From contig CM043964.1 of NCBI GenBank assembly GCA_014529385.2, positions 132,962,420-133,026,419 on the forward strand: 64,000 nucleotides of DNA, given 5' to 3'. Shown in pieces: positions 23,768 to 34,306 of the stretch. Each line of letters opens with the position of its first letter. The stretch's first letter is position 1. The stretch comes from Adiantum capillus-veneris (taxonomy: Eukaryota; Streptophyta; Polypodiopsida; Polypodiales; Pteridaceae). A program made the translations under genes and the position numbers. The notes beneath the pieces were generated by a model that saw only the letters and a program-made list of their open reading frames with translations, searched no databases and was not told where the DNA came from.

Positions 23768-24080
23768 ATTTGGGCAGAGAGGTTTGGCTGTTGTTGCTGC
23801 TGCATATACTGCAGCAACAGAAACCAACCGTTTCTGCCCAAAGGAAGAGTGCAAAAGCAACCACACTCCACCTTTTTGATTTTTGGACAGAGAGAAGTAT
23901 TGAATGCTGCCGCATGTGCTGCTAGCAGCACTCTCTATCCAAAGGAGAAGTGAAAAAGCAATTGCGCTCCACTTATGTGCAGAGAGAGTTAGTTGCTACT
24001 GCTACATGTACTGAAGAAGCATAAACCAACTCTCGCTACTCAAAAGAGGAGTGAAAAAGCTACGACACTCCACTACTCTG
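23768..24080. repeat. Three tandem foldback units in CACTA
   Basis: Three related units of about 100 bp, each an imperfect hairpin followed by a spacer of the type GAGTGAAAAAGCAA..CACTCCAC. Unit 1 pairs TTTGGGCAGAGAGG (23770) with its complement at about 23830-23842 across a GCTGCTGC/GCAGCAAC stem. Unit 2 pairs TTTTTGGACAGAGAG with CTCTCTATCCAAAGG. Unit 3 pairs AGAGAGTTAGTTG with CCAACTCTCGCT. The array is 3' of the Transposase_24-like gene and is conserved in the right copy (58440-58760). Confidence 0.8.
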
Positions 24081-24149
24081 TTTCTCGCTAAAGAGCGAAT
24101 TCAAGAACTGTTGATCAAGTACTTATTCTGTTGATCAAGTACTTATTCA

Positions 24150-24475
24150 ACATTACAAACCATAAGCATAAGCATCATAAGCATAACCATAACCATAACC
24201 AAATCTTTGTCAACCCTACACAATAAGCATAACCAAGTTTTTCTCAACCATAAGCATAAAACAATAAGCATAACCAAGTCTTTGTCAACCATAAGCATAA
24301 AACAATAAGCATAACCAAATCTTTGTCAACCATAAGCATAAAACAATAAGCACAACCAAATCTTTGTTAACCATAAGCATAAAACAATAAGCATAACACA
24401 TAAACATAACCATAACCATAAGCATAAGCATAACCAAATCTTTGTCAATCCTAAACAATAAGCATAACAAAACTG
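24150..24475. repeat. CATAAGCATAAC minisatellite
   Basis: Degenerate tandem repeats of CATAAGCATAAC / CATAACCATAAG interspersed with a longer ~40-bp unit containing CCAAATCTTTGTCAACC. The same array with slightly different copy order is at 58833-59150. Confidence 0.9.
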
Positions 24476-24769
24476 AATTGCACCAACAATCGGGGAAGTC
24501 CGTCTACAACAAGTCATACCATAACTTCATTTACCAATCCAAAACCATATCATAAATTGATTACAAACACTTGAGCAAGAAGAATTTTCATGACTTCATT
24601 TCATAACTCAATCCATATATAATCACAACATAAATTCATCTATCTGCTAACCGACCATGAACAGATAACAAAAAGTAAAAACATGTAACTATAAGTGTAA
24701 ATATCGGTATATATACAATCATGAATATACACAAAACTAGCTACCAATACAAATCTATGAACTCTGTCC

Positions 24770-25895
24770 TCAAGGCAAGCCCCCTCGACGGCCCTCGACC
24801 TCTCCCTCCGCTAGTTGTGTCAAAAGAGCTACAAGCCCATGCTTGTAGCCATACTTCTCCTCTCGACGTGTAGGAGGACGCTTCATTGCAAGTTCCTGCA
24901 AATCAAACACTTAACAATAAATAAATATGAAAATAACACATATACATTTAGTTAATCAAAGCGTTTTTTATGATACTTACAAACTCGTGGCGAAGCGTGT
25001 TGTATCCTCCACTCCCAAGGTGTGATGATCCAGCAGAATCTAAACGTGCTCTGGCTGCCTCTCTCTGCTGTTGGAATCGCTCAGGATGCTCCGTCAGCTC
25101 TCTACCAATCACTGTCCACTCCTCTGCGTCCAACCATGCCGGCTTCGGCTCATTGTTCCTGAATTTGTCTCTGGCCTCTGATCGACGATGTGACATGGTG
25201 CCAATCGCCATGCCCAAGATCCAGTCATTCGAGACTGTTTTGTACCCCTCTGCCGGCCTGTACTCCCTATGAATGGCCTCAACGATGTAGTTTTTTCCTC
25301 TCCTGATCCTGAGCATCTCAATGCTCCATCACAGAATGGCCAAACTGCACTATGCAAATCTGTCGTATCTCTGTCGCATGGCCTTTCCGACTGTATCCAT
25401 GACCACAGCTCCGTCTCTGGTCGTATATACCCTGCTAGGATCATGCTCATGTGATCCCCAAGGTGTACGTGGTGTGCTCTCTGGTGAACTGTCTACTGAA
25501 GAGGAGCGGTGGACGCGCTCTCGGTGGTGTGGAAGCATTGGTAGCACTATCACCCAACCACCACCGCCTCCAGAAGAGACACCTGAACGACACCTAGACC
25601 GTCTCGAAGAAAGACGGCCACTCCTCGGTGTAATTGGTACACTCGTCGGAGGGTGTAGAGCCGATCGGACTCGGGGACACACTAGTCAAGGGGGTAGGAG
25701 GCACACTAGTTCTAGGTGTAGGACCAGATGTACTAGGTCTGGAGGTGCCTACACCCCCAAAGAGCCCCTGCATCTGAGCAATCTGCTCAGGTGTAAACTG
25801 CGACAAGGAGCTACCCATCTGCTCGGAGTTGACATGCCGGCCGGAGTGACTGGGAAACTAAAGTCTGGAGAGTATGTATAGTCGTCGTCGGCCAT
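24770..25895 (-). pseudogene. Transposase_24-like (TNPA-type) gene of the CACTA element, left copy
   Basis: The second En/Spm gene, expected to encode the small subterminal-repeat-binding protein. It starts MADDDYTYSPDFSFPV at ATG 25895. A Pro/Ser/Thr-rich region follows, then the plant En/Spm core (EARDKFRNNEPKPAWLDAEE, REAARARLDSAGSSHLGSGG) near 25180-25000. An 85-bp intron with GT-AG ends fits at 24980-24896; the last exon (24895-24770) reads ELAMKRPPTRREEKYGYKHG and stops at TGA. Relative to the right copy (59446-60582), exon 1 here has a 2-bp insertion near 25832 and other indels that break the frame. A TGA at about 25319 (just after the VMEH equivalent) is shared by both copies. Fairly sure of the family; this copy looks dead. 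Confidence 0.82.
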
Positions 25896-28233
25896 GGATG
25901 CAAAACTTAAATTCAAAGAACAACAGAAATACGTCAATTCACTATTCAACAACTTAAGCAATACAAATAACATAAAAAACGAAACTGTAACAAAAATCAC
26001 TATACTTAATTGCTGTCGCAAGTGTTCATTACAAATTACATCTTAACAAAAATCAGTGGTCATTCTCTCATCTTCTATGAGAGCTGATGCGCCAAAAATA
26101 TCTATATCAATCTGTACTTCCGCATCTTCATCATCAAACTCCACTTTGTTATCGCTCTCCGCATTTAGCGTGTCATCTCCATGTTCTGATTCTGGCATTT
26201 GTTGATCGTTGACCTCTACTTCAAAATCTCTCGTCCGTCTACTGTGGCTCTGATTCTTGCAACTGTTCAACCTCTATATCCAATCCTTCACACACTTGTT
26301 TGCTCCGTGGAGCAACTTGAATGACAAACTGCCAGCGTGGTTTAGACAAATTTTCTTCATCCTTCTCATTACATACTGGATCTATTGTGAACACAACTTG
26401 TTCACAATGCTGCGGAAGTACAAATGTATCCCGAGCATCTGTCCACACCCGCCTGAGAAGCTCACTTGAATTAATCCACTCTTATCTTTGCGTACAGTTG
26501 TATTAGGGCCACTAGTAATAACTCTGAACCACTTGACATCAAAGATAAAAAGTATCAAACTTTCTGAAGCTCATCTTCAAAATGTCTTGGATGTAGCCAA
26601 AGTATTCAAGCTGACGAATCTGTGTGTTTCATCACTGGCATTGGCCCGAATTTCTTGGACGAAGCTTGCTCTAACCCTCCCACTATCAAGGTCACCCTTC
26701 GTTCGTCTATCCGCTAGACTCTAAAGTGTCTCCCATGGGACCACAAAGCTCCGTATTTGTGATACTACAAGCACATAAATCACATAGTTTAGGGTTTACT
26801 AAAGCAATGTAGACCATATGGATTTTTTAAAAAAGAAGTTGTAGAAATACTTAAATGCCAGTCGCAACCCCTTGACATCTCCTCCTCTTCTTCAGTAATC
26901 AACACTCTGTTTCGCTTTGCCTCCGAAATTTGTTGCTTCTAACCATCTACCAGTAGGAAAGTCTGGCAGCTTCTGAAGATGGTTAGGATAAGGCAGGTTC
27001 CTAGTGGCACGATTGCGCTTGAACTGCAAACGTTATGTAATATGTCGTTGCTTTTCCTCTTCGTAATTCTCTAACCACTTTGCTTTTGCATGCCTCTGAG
27101 TTGAGTAGACAGAATCTCATAACCTTTTCTCGCATTCTGAGATCCATCTTTCTCATTATGCCTTGTCCTTGCGGCTCGTCCCCTGTAACCTTAGCGTTGG
27201 TCTCATTAGTCCACAATCGGGGCATCTCTGGATCAATTGAACCCAAGAACTCACTGATGAAAACTAGAGACTCTTGCACAAGCCATCCTTCAGCCATGCT
27301 ACCCTCAGGACGAGCTCTTTGACGAACGAACCCCTTTAAAGTCTTCATGAATCTCTCCAAGAAGAACATCCATGTGCTGTTGACGGTTCCAGCAACTGCA
27401 AACTTCATTGACCACATGCACAAGCAAATGCATTTGGATGGTAAGAATGTTCGTTGGAAAATACTTCTCCACCATACACTCTGCTTCTATTGCATTCAAG
27501 TGAGTTGCATCTATGATGTCTTTTCTTATCTCTTTTGATGAGATCCAACACACTAGCTCACTAATTTTATAAATGGTACATCTGATGTCATCTATCAGAC
27601 AATCTTTTATGGCAACTGGTAAGATAAACTATAAAAATTTGTGCCAATCATGCGACTTAAGCCCACTAAGATTGTTATCTCTAGTAAAGGCCGTTTTCAA
27701 ACATCGCATGCACCGAGTAGGAGTCTGGAAAGAAGATATGGTCTTCTTCACTTGTTGCTCTTCAGCACGACTCAAAACACATGGACCTTTTGGAATAGCA
27801 TACGGTCCATTGGACTTTAGTCGAGGCCACATCTCTGGCATTCAACCCACAGCCTGTAGGTCATCTCTCTCAGCTTTCTTTCCCTTTTTCCAGAAATGGT
27901 CTTCCATATGATCTCTCCCACATTCTTAAAAATGTGCATTGGGTCAGCAGATAATTAATAAGCAAATCACGCCAGTACGGCAGTTCGTGAAAAATAGACA
28001 ATCTCTTCATGCCGATGGGTTAAAATCTCCACTTTGTAGCCACATGTTCTTCCAGTCACTCGCCTTTAGTGGATGCATGTCGTGTTTACATATGTTTGGC
28101 CCACGTACCTCATGCCCTTCAGGCAAAAATCAACCATGCTCTTCGTAGACTGTCTTGCCTAGGTAATCAGAGCGGCGAAAGCCAAGTCAAGGACCACATT
28201 TTGGACATGCATGATTCCTAGAGTAGCTCAAGC

Positions 28234-28317
28234 CTGTAAACAATAAAGAAAGAAATTAGTAGGGCACAATTAGCTATGATGCAGATTTGTATATAGTTAA
28301 GGTTTCATGATACTAAC
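28234..28317 (-). other. Predicted intron in TNP2-like gene
   Basis: 84 bp, GT-AG (donor CAG/GTTAGT, acceptor TTTACAG/G). Splicing joins ECSG to LSYSRNHACPKCG, as the family requires. Confidence 0.75.
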
Positions 28318-29057
28318 CTGAACACTCACCAAAACCTGGCCAATCGTGCATGGTCCACATAAGAATGCCTTGCACATGGGCATGTCGCCGTCCAATCGGT
28401 TGGGACATGTCAACCACATCAATCCCTGACCACAATATTTGAAGCTCTTCTATAAGTGGTGCCAGATAGACGTCCATGTTCTTTGCTTTGTACTTTCCTG
28501 GGACAATGAGTGACAGTAATAGATGGCCTTTCTTGATAGCCAGCCATGGAGGAAGATTATAATTCACCAAGCAAATAGGCCATGTGCTCCATGATGAACT
28601 ACGTAATCCAAATGGGTTTACTCCATCCATTGCTAACCCAAAACGGAGTGAACGAGACTCCTCCGCAAATGTAGGCCATTGTTCTTCTATGTGCTTCCAT
28701 GCACGAGAGTCAGCAGGCACGGGCATCACATCATCCGTGGATCTAGTGTTAGTATGCCACGTCATCAAAGATGCTATAGACTTGCTCCTGAACATGCTCT
28801 TTATTCTTGGAATGATAGGAAAGTGTCTCAGAACCTTTGCAAGGACAAATTTGCCTTGTGTGTCCTCTCTATATCTGTTTGATCCACACTTGGGACACTG
28901 TACTAGATCTGTGTACTCATTTCAAAAGAGTATACAATCCTTAGGACATGCATGGATTTTATGATAATCCATGCCCAAGCTGGTAAGAATCTTCTTGGCA
29001 GCAGGTCGGGAGGGAGGCATGTGATTGCCTTCCGGCAAAATTTGCTCGTTTAGCAAC

Positions 29058-29136
29058 CTGTCAATACATCACCACATCAAAAGCCACGATTATTGGTTTG
29101 AATTTTGTGTCCATACTAAGCATACAGTACATTTAC
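29058..29136 (-). other. Predicted intron in TNP2-like gene
   Basis: 79 bp, GT-AG (donor TTAG/GTAAAT, acceptor TTGACAG/G). Splicing joins TQLF to RLLNEQILPEGN across a split Arg codon. Confidence 0.75.
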
Positions 29137-29796
29137 CTAAAAAGCTGTGTGACACTCGTGTCAGACCATCCATAAATAGATTGTAGATTAAGCAGTGCCA
29201 AAGATGTACGAAGAACTGAAGTGTTTGCACAATTGTAAAGTGGTGTTCGTGCAAGTCTCCGCATCATTTCACCTTCTGGCTCAATGTCACTCTCATGTCG
29301 TCGATGTGGATGTGATGATTGAGGTTGATCGACATTGTTTTCTTGGATGGTTTCTCCACCTTGGTTTTCAATAACCGGATCCATGTCAAAAAACGCATCC
29401 AACATTTGATCCATCTCAGCTTCTTAGAATGTGACATTCTCTGTTGGTGGGGTACGTAGATTCCATTGGTGGTTCGTTTGACATTCGTCTTCTCTGTGAT
29501 GAAGTTGGAACAATATCTATTTGTGGGGATTGATCGACTGCATCCTGACCATGAGATCAAAAATGCAAATCTTGTAGTTTCTCTGCAGGGAAGAGACCGT
29601 TGTTGCGTATGTGCTGTTCACATATCTTGCATTTTCGAAAGATCTGCTGCTTGCATCGCACACAAGGACACGCCATCCTATCGTCCATAATTGATCTGTG
29701 TCTGTCGTATAATAAATTTACAGTAAGGAGCATAGATTCTCTTTAACCTTGTATATATAAATAGTGTAAACTACCTCACATTCTCTAGTCATGCCC

Positions 29797-29834
29797 GATC
29801 TCCGCACACCTCGGTCTAGAGGTGCACGGAGATC
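29797..29834. repeat. Hairpin near TNP2 start
   Basis: GATCTCCG at 29797-29804 pairs with CGGAGATC at 29827-29834, with an inner CACCT/AGGTG stem and a short loop. It lies about 110 bp upstream of the first recognisable TNP2 codons, close to a possible first exon. Confidence 0.75.
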
Positions 29835-29934
29835 AGGACCACCGGGTAAATCATGTCTTTACTGGTCAAATTAAAGCCTATATTTTTGGGTGCAACATAC
29901 GTACACAGACACACACGTGCTCTTCAGACAATCC

Positions 29935-30895
29935 ATGTAAACGGTCATTTTCGAAATCGGTTTGTGTTTTTTCGTAGAAAAAACATAACCGGATTTGACC
30001 TACGGTTTGTGTATTTGGTGTTAATTCAAACCCATTGACCTACGGCTTGCCATACACACTCTTGATATTGCTTTAAGACTACTTAATGGACTACGGATGG
30101 TTTCAGTACGCATAGAAGCCATTTCCGAAGTCCGTTTGCGTTTTTTTTGTAGAAAAACGCAACCGGATTTGACCTACGGCTTGTGTATTTGGCGTTTCTT
30201 CTATCCCTTTGACCTACAGCTTTCCATACGCACTCTTGATATTGCTTAAAGACTACCTAATCGACTACGGATGGTTTTGATAACCGTAGAATCAGTTTCC
30301 GAAGTCCGTTTGCGTTTTATCGTAAAAAAACGCAATCGAATTTGACCTATGGCTTGTGTATTTGGCGTTTCTTCTGTCCGTTTGATCTACGGCTTACCAT
30401 ACACGCTCTTGACATTTCCTTAAAACTACTTAATGGACTACATATGATTTCAATAGGCGTAGAGTTAGTTTCCGAAGTCCGTTTGCGTTTTTCCGGTGAA
30501 AAACGCAACCGGATTTGACCTGCAGCTTGTGTATTTGGCATTTCTTCTGTCCGTTTGACCTACGGCTTGCCATACACACTCTTGACATGCCTAAAGACTA
30601 CCTAATCGTCTACGGATGGTTTCAGTAGGCATAGAAGCCATTTTCGAATCCGTTTGTGTTTTTCCTGAAGAAAAACGCAATCAGATTTGATCTCGGCTTG
30701 TGTATTTGACGTTTCTTCTGTCTGTTTTACCTACGGCTTTCCATACATGGTCTTGATATTACTTAAGACTACTTAATGGATAGGATGGTTTGGGTAGGCA
30801 TAGAATCAGTTTCCGAAGTCCGTTGCGTTTTCCGTAGAAAAACGCAATCGGATTTGACTACAACTTGTGTATTTGGCGTTTCTTCTAATGGCTGA
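29935..30895. repeat. ~173-bp tandem repeat array in CACTA
   Basis: Five full units plus a partial one. The landmark GACCTACGGCTTGTGTATTT (with variants) recurs at about 29997, 30171, 30344, 30517, 30689 and 30856, i.e. spacings of 167-174 bp. Each unit holds a small hairpin of the form GCGTTTTT..TAGAAAAACGC. It lies upstream of the TNP2 gene, between it and the right terminus. Confidence 0.9.
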
Positions 30896-31284
30896 AATCT
30901 GCAAATCTTTATCTGCTGAATTTTGACTCTATGTTGGGTGGATGACGATGCAACAACGACGCGCTGAAGACTTAGATGCTGAAATCTTTTTACGGGCTGA
31001 AACTGCAAACTTCGATGGATCTGACCGTGCCGCAAGGATCTGCTGTGGCAAAGATCTGCGAGGTTCGGAGGTTCTACTACGGTATGTCTATGCTGAAAAC
31101 TGAAACGTTGGTGCTTCTGATAATCCAGTCACGCTAAATTTGCAAAACTCTAGCTTGCTTGCTGATCCAAAACGCTAGGCTGGTTTTTGAGTTCTGCTGC
31201 AAAAAACGCTAGTGTTTTAGCTAGTCCTGCTGTCGCTGGGACTGATCTACAATGCAAACCCCAAGGTTGAACTGTGGATGAAAA

Positions 31285-31640
31285 TAGGCATAGAATCAGT
31301 TTTCGAAGACGTCTGCGTTTTTTCGTAGAAAAAACGCAACGGATTTGACCTACGGCTTGTGGATTTGACGTTTCTTCTGTCGTTTGCCTAGGTTGCCATA
31401 TACGCTCTTGACATTGCCTTAAGACTACCTAGTGGACTCGGATGGTTTCGGTAGGCATAGAAGAAGCCATTTCCGAAGTCCGTTTGCATTTTTCGTAGAA
31501 AAACACAACGGGTTTGACCTACGGCATAGAAGCCGTTTATGAAGTCCGTTTGTGTTTTTTGTAGAAAAACCCAACCGGACTTCAAAAACGGCTTGTCTTT
31601 GGGCGTTTCTTGTATCGTTTGACCTACGGCTTGTTATATC
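31285..31640. repeat. Degenerate part of the 173-bp array
   Basis: Shorter, diverged pieces of the same unit (GAAGTCCGTTTG..., GTAGAAAAAACGCAACGGA). The spacer 30896-31284 contains no gene; it has CTGCTGAAATCTG-type short repeats. Confidence 0.75.
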
Positions 31641-32129
<489 letters not shown>

Positions 32130-32160
32130 GTGTGCTTTACAGGCTGTCACTAAGAATGCC

Positions 32161-32395
32161 GAATGATGACAGTAAGATGCAAACATTTCCGTTGGTCATG
32201 TAGGACAAGGCCAAAGTGTGGTTCGAAGCACTGGAAGGCGAACCAAAGTAAATGTGTCCGGCATTACTCACGAGGTTTCTGCATGACTTTCGCAAGGAAG
32301 TGTCCTCGCTCGGCATGGACACCAAGCTGAAGGCTTTGAAGCAGGATGTGGGTGAAGATTTCAAAGTGTTCTTGGATCATTTCGAAGCTTGTCTT
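32161..32395 (+). pseudogene. Captured gag fragment
   Basis: A short plus-strand piece reading DKAKVWFEALEG, then LLTRFLHDFRKEV, LKALKQDVGEDFKVFLDHFE. This is the retrotransposon gag core pattern (A..WF..L / F...F / LkQ...E....Y..RF). Two in-frame stops near 32201 and 32250 break it. It lies within the CACTA right arm between microsatellites and does not match the gag of A, B, C or D, so it comes from another element. Confidence 0.65.
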
Positions 32396-32700
32396 TATTC
32401 TCTCTCTTTCCCTCTCTACCTCTCTTTCTCTCTCCCTCTAAAACTATCTCTCTTTCTCTCTACCTCTATCTTTCCCTTCTTCCTTCTGCCTCTCTCTTTC
32501 CCTCCATCTCCTTCTTTACCTCTTTTTCTCTTTCCTGCTATCTATCTCTCTTTCTCTCTTTACCTCTAGCTCTCTCTCTCTCTCTATCTTTTTTTCTCTC
32601 CTCTATCTTTCTCTACTCTCTCTATTTCTCTTTCTTTCTCTCTTTTTCCCTCTCCCTTTTTTTATGTTTAATTTTGTTTCTACTCTTTTTTTTTACTTCT
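32395..32700. repeat. Polypyrimidine tract
   Basis: About 300 bp of degenerate CTCTTTCC repeats on the plus strand, starting where the gag piece ends. Translated Leu/Ser/Phe frames here are artefacts. Confidence 0.95.
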
Positions 32701-32719
32701 TTTTGTTAATGTATTTAAA

Positions 32720-33240
32720 GCTTTTTTATTCTATTTTTGCATATACAAAACCCTAAAACTAATTAACTTTAACCCTGAAATTAATTTCAAGAAACCCTAA
32801 AATACAATTAACAATAACAAATTTGAATATAAAATTAAATAACAATAATAAATTAAAATTAAACAACAATAACAATTTGAATTTTAAATTAAATAACAAT
32901 TTTAAATATAAAATTAAACCAAAGTTAAAATTAATGTAATGTGTGTGTGTGTGTGTGTGTGAGAGCAATGAGATTGTGCACTCACATACACTCGTATGTG
33001 TGCACAAAGCTCTGGAGTAGCTTCCACATCTGCAAAAAAAAAAAAAAAACACACACACACACACACACAAAAAAAATAACCAAAAAACAAGGACAATAGG
33101 CTTACCTAGCAGCAAGTAGAGAAGACATGATGGTGTTTGCCCAAGCCCGTAGTAGTCCAAAGGTGCAGATATGGCCGCGAGTTCAGCGAAAGAGAGAGAG
33201 AATGAGTTTTTAGAAACGCACAGGAAATAAGCCCGCAGTT
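32720..33240. repeat. AT-rich and dinucleotide-repeat spacer
   Basis: AACCCTAAAA-like and AATTAAAT repeats (32745-32930), then (GT)n at 32939-32960 and A17(CA)n at about 33034-33069. No gene. Confidence 0.85.
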
Positions 33241-33479
33241 TTGTTTTTACCAGTCGGCGTCGGTACACGCTGCTACATACGCGTCGGTATACACTGCTGG
33301 ATACACGTCGATATACATTGATGGATACGCGTCGATATCTGCGTCTGTATACGCGACGGAAATTGAAAATTGAATTTTTTTTAAAATCTGAGCTCCCTCC
33401 AGTATTGCCGATGCACATACCGACGCCCGTCAATGACTTCGATAAGTTGGCGTCGGTATTCAAGTGATCTCTAGTAGTG
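33241..33479. repeat. CACTA right subterminal repeats and terminus
   Basis: Five or six copies of ATACGCGTCGGTAT-like units (33260-33355), then the inner TIR region with ACCGACGCC and the terminus CTCTAGTAGTG at 33479. These match the repeat type of the left end. Confidence 0.82.
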
Positions 33480-33759
33480 ACAACGTCTTTCCAAAATGGA
33501 TGACTAATCCATTTGGTGCTTGGGAGACATAGCTGCCACAAGCATGCCTGCTCTTTAGTCCATTTCATTATCCCAAAGTAGAGTGAAAAATTCTACTTTG
33601 TGTTTGAGAGACGTCGTCATCACAAATATGATTCTAAGCATGCATACTATTAAAATTTGTGCACAATAAAAAGAGAACTAGTCTTATGAGACAAAAAAAT
33701 TGGTATTGAAAAGAAATTTGTACACTTGCTTACTCTAATGTAGCATTGCAAGCATTGAA

Positions 33760-34301
33760 AAGGTTCATACTATCCCTAAGCTATATTCCTTGAATCCATC
33801 TAGCATCTTTAAAAGGATAATTTTTGAACTTAATAAGATACCTTGGGATAATCTTACCATGTCATAGTGCATTGGTTTCATGCCAAAGGATAGCTTCGGG
33901 TTGTAGCACCTCTTCTTGGTCTTTGATTTCGGGAGGGTCTTCAATAATTAGTTCACTTGGTGGCTCTGCTTTTTAGGGCTTAAGTAGGCTCACATGAAAA
34001 GCATTGTGTATGAGCCAATGGTTGGGCAACTTGAGTTGATAAGGCATCTCATTGATTGGCTTCAAGATTTGAAAAGGACCATAGTATCTTTTTGGTAATT
34101 TAGCATAATACTTTTGATGGCCCGTAGGATTTTGCCCGTCGTTTGCCTCAATCAAGCCTTACGAAACTCAACTAATACCCAGTCATTTTCTTTGAATGTT
34201 AAGGCCCTTTTGTGCTTGTCAGCATCATCTTTTTGCCTTTGTTGAGAGATAGATCTAGCCTCCTTAATCTTTTGAAATGATTCTTGTAGGTCACGGCTAT
34301 A
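33760..34301 (-). pseudogene. Integrase C-terminus and chromodomain of B
   Basis: Reads DEYSRDLQ-like sequence, then KHKRALTFKENDWVLVEF, GHQKYYAKLPKRYYGPFQIL and LKLPNHWLIHNAFHVSLLKP, the GPY/F module of gypsy integrases. About 70-130 residues later comes a chromodomain-like stretch (EVLQPEAILWHE..., IIPRYLIKFKNYPFKDARWIQG), the module by which chromoviruses are thought to target chromatin. A stop interrupts the chromodomain (after NAL) and a frameshift lies near 34150. Shared with element A at 40342-40810. Confidence 0.85.
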
Positions 34302-34306
34302 CTCAT
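34302..34306. repeat. Target site duplication of A, left
   Basis: CTCAT, identical to 42589-42593. Removing A plus one copy restores continuous B integrase sequence. Confidence 0.9.

Larger units (their letters stand above)
26043..29690 (-). pseudogene. TNP2-like (Transposase_21) transposase of the CACTA element
   Basis: The large CACTA transposase, which would cut and join the CACTA ends. In order on the minus strand: a transposase-associated zinc domain (ACPCVRCKQQ...HIRNNG, about 29675-29570); an N-terminal region with LARTPLYNCANTSVL and SIYGWSDTSV (29240-29140); a GT-AG intron at 29136-29058; the core (FGLAMDGVNPFGLRSSSWST, YNLPPWLAI, LIVPGKYKAKNMDVYLAPLI) at 28700-28320; a GT-AG intron at 28317-28234; CGP/GLKSHDWHKFL near 27660; a DUF4218-like part (HLLVHVVNEV, RARPEGSMAEGW) at 27450-27290; and a DUF4216-like C-terminus (VWTDARDTFVLPQHCEQVVF) at 26450-26240. 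In-frame TGA codons near 29562 and 28920, and frameshifts in the C-terminal half, mark a pseudogene. Confidence 0.88.

Noticed and set aside
23654-23953. Small Cys-rich frames near 23700-23950
   Set aside because: They straddle the LTR end of C and the foldback array and are not continuous in the right copy.
24285-24517. Met/Leu/Tyr-rich small membrane proteins on the minus strand
   Set aside because: Translation of the CATAAGCATAAC minisatellite.
32252-32709. Leu/Ser/Phe-rich membrane-like proteins
   Set aside because: Translation of a polypyrimidine tract, which always yields Leu, Ser, Phe and Pro in such frames.
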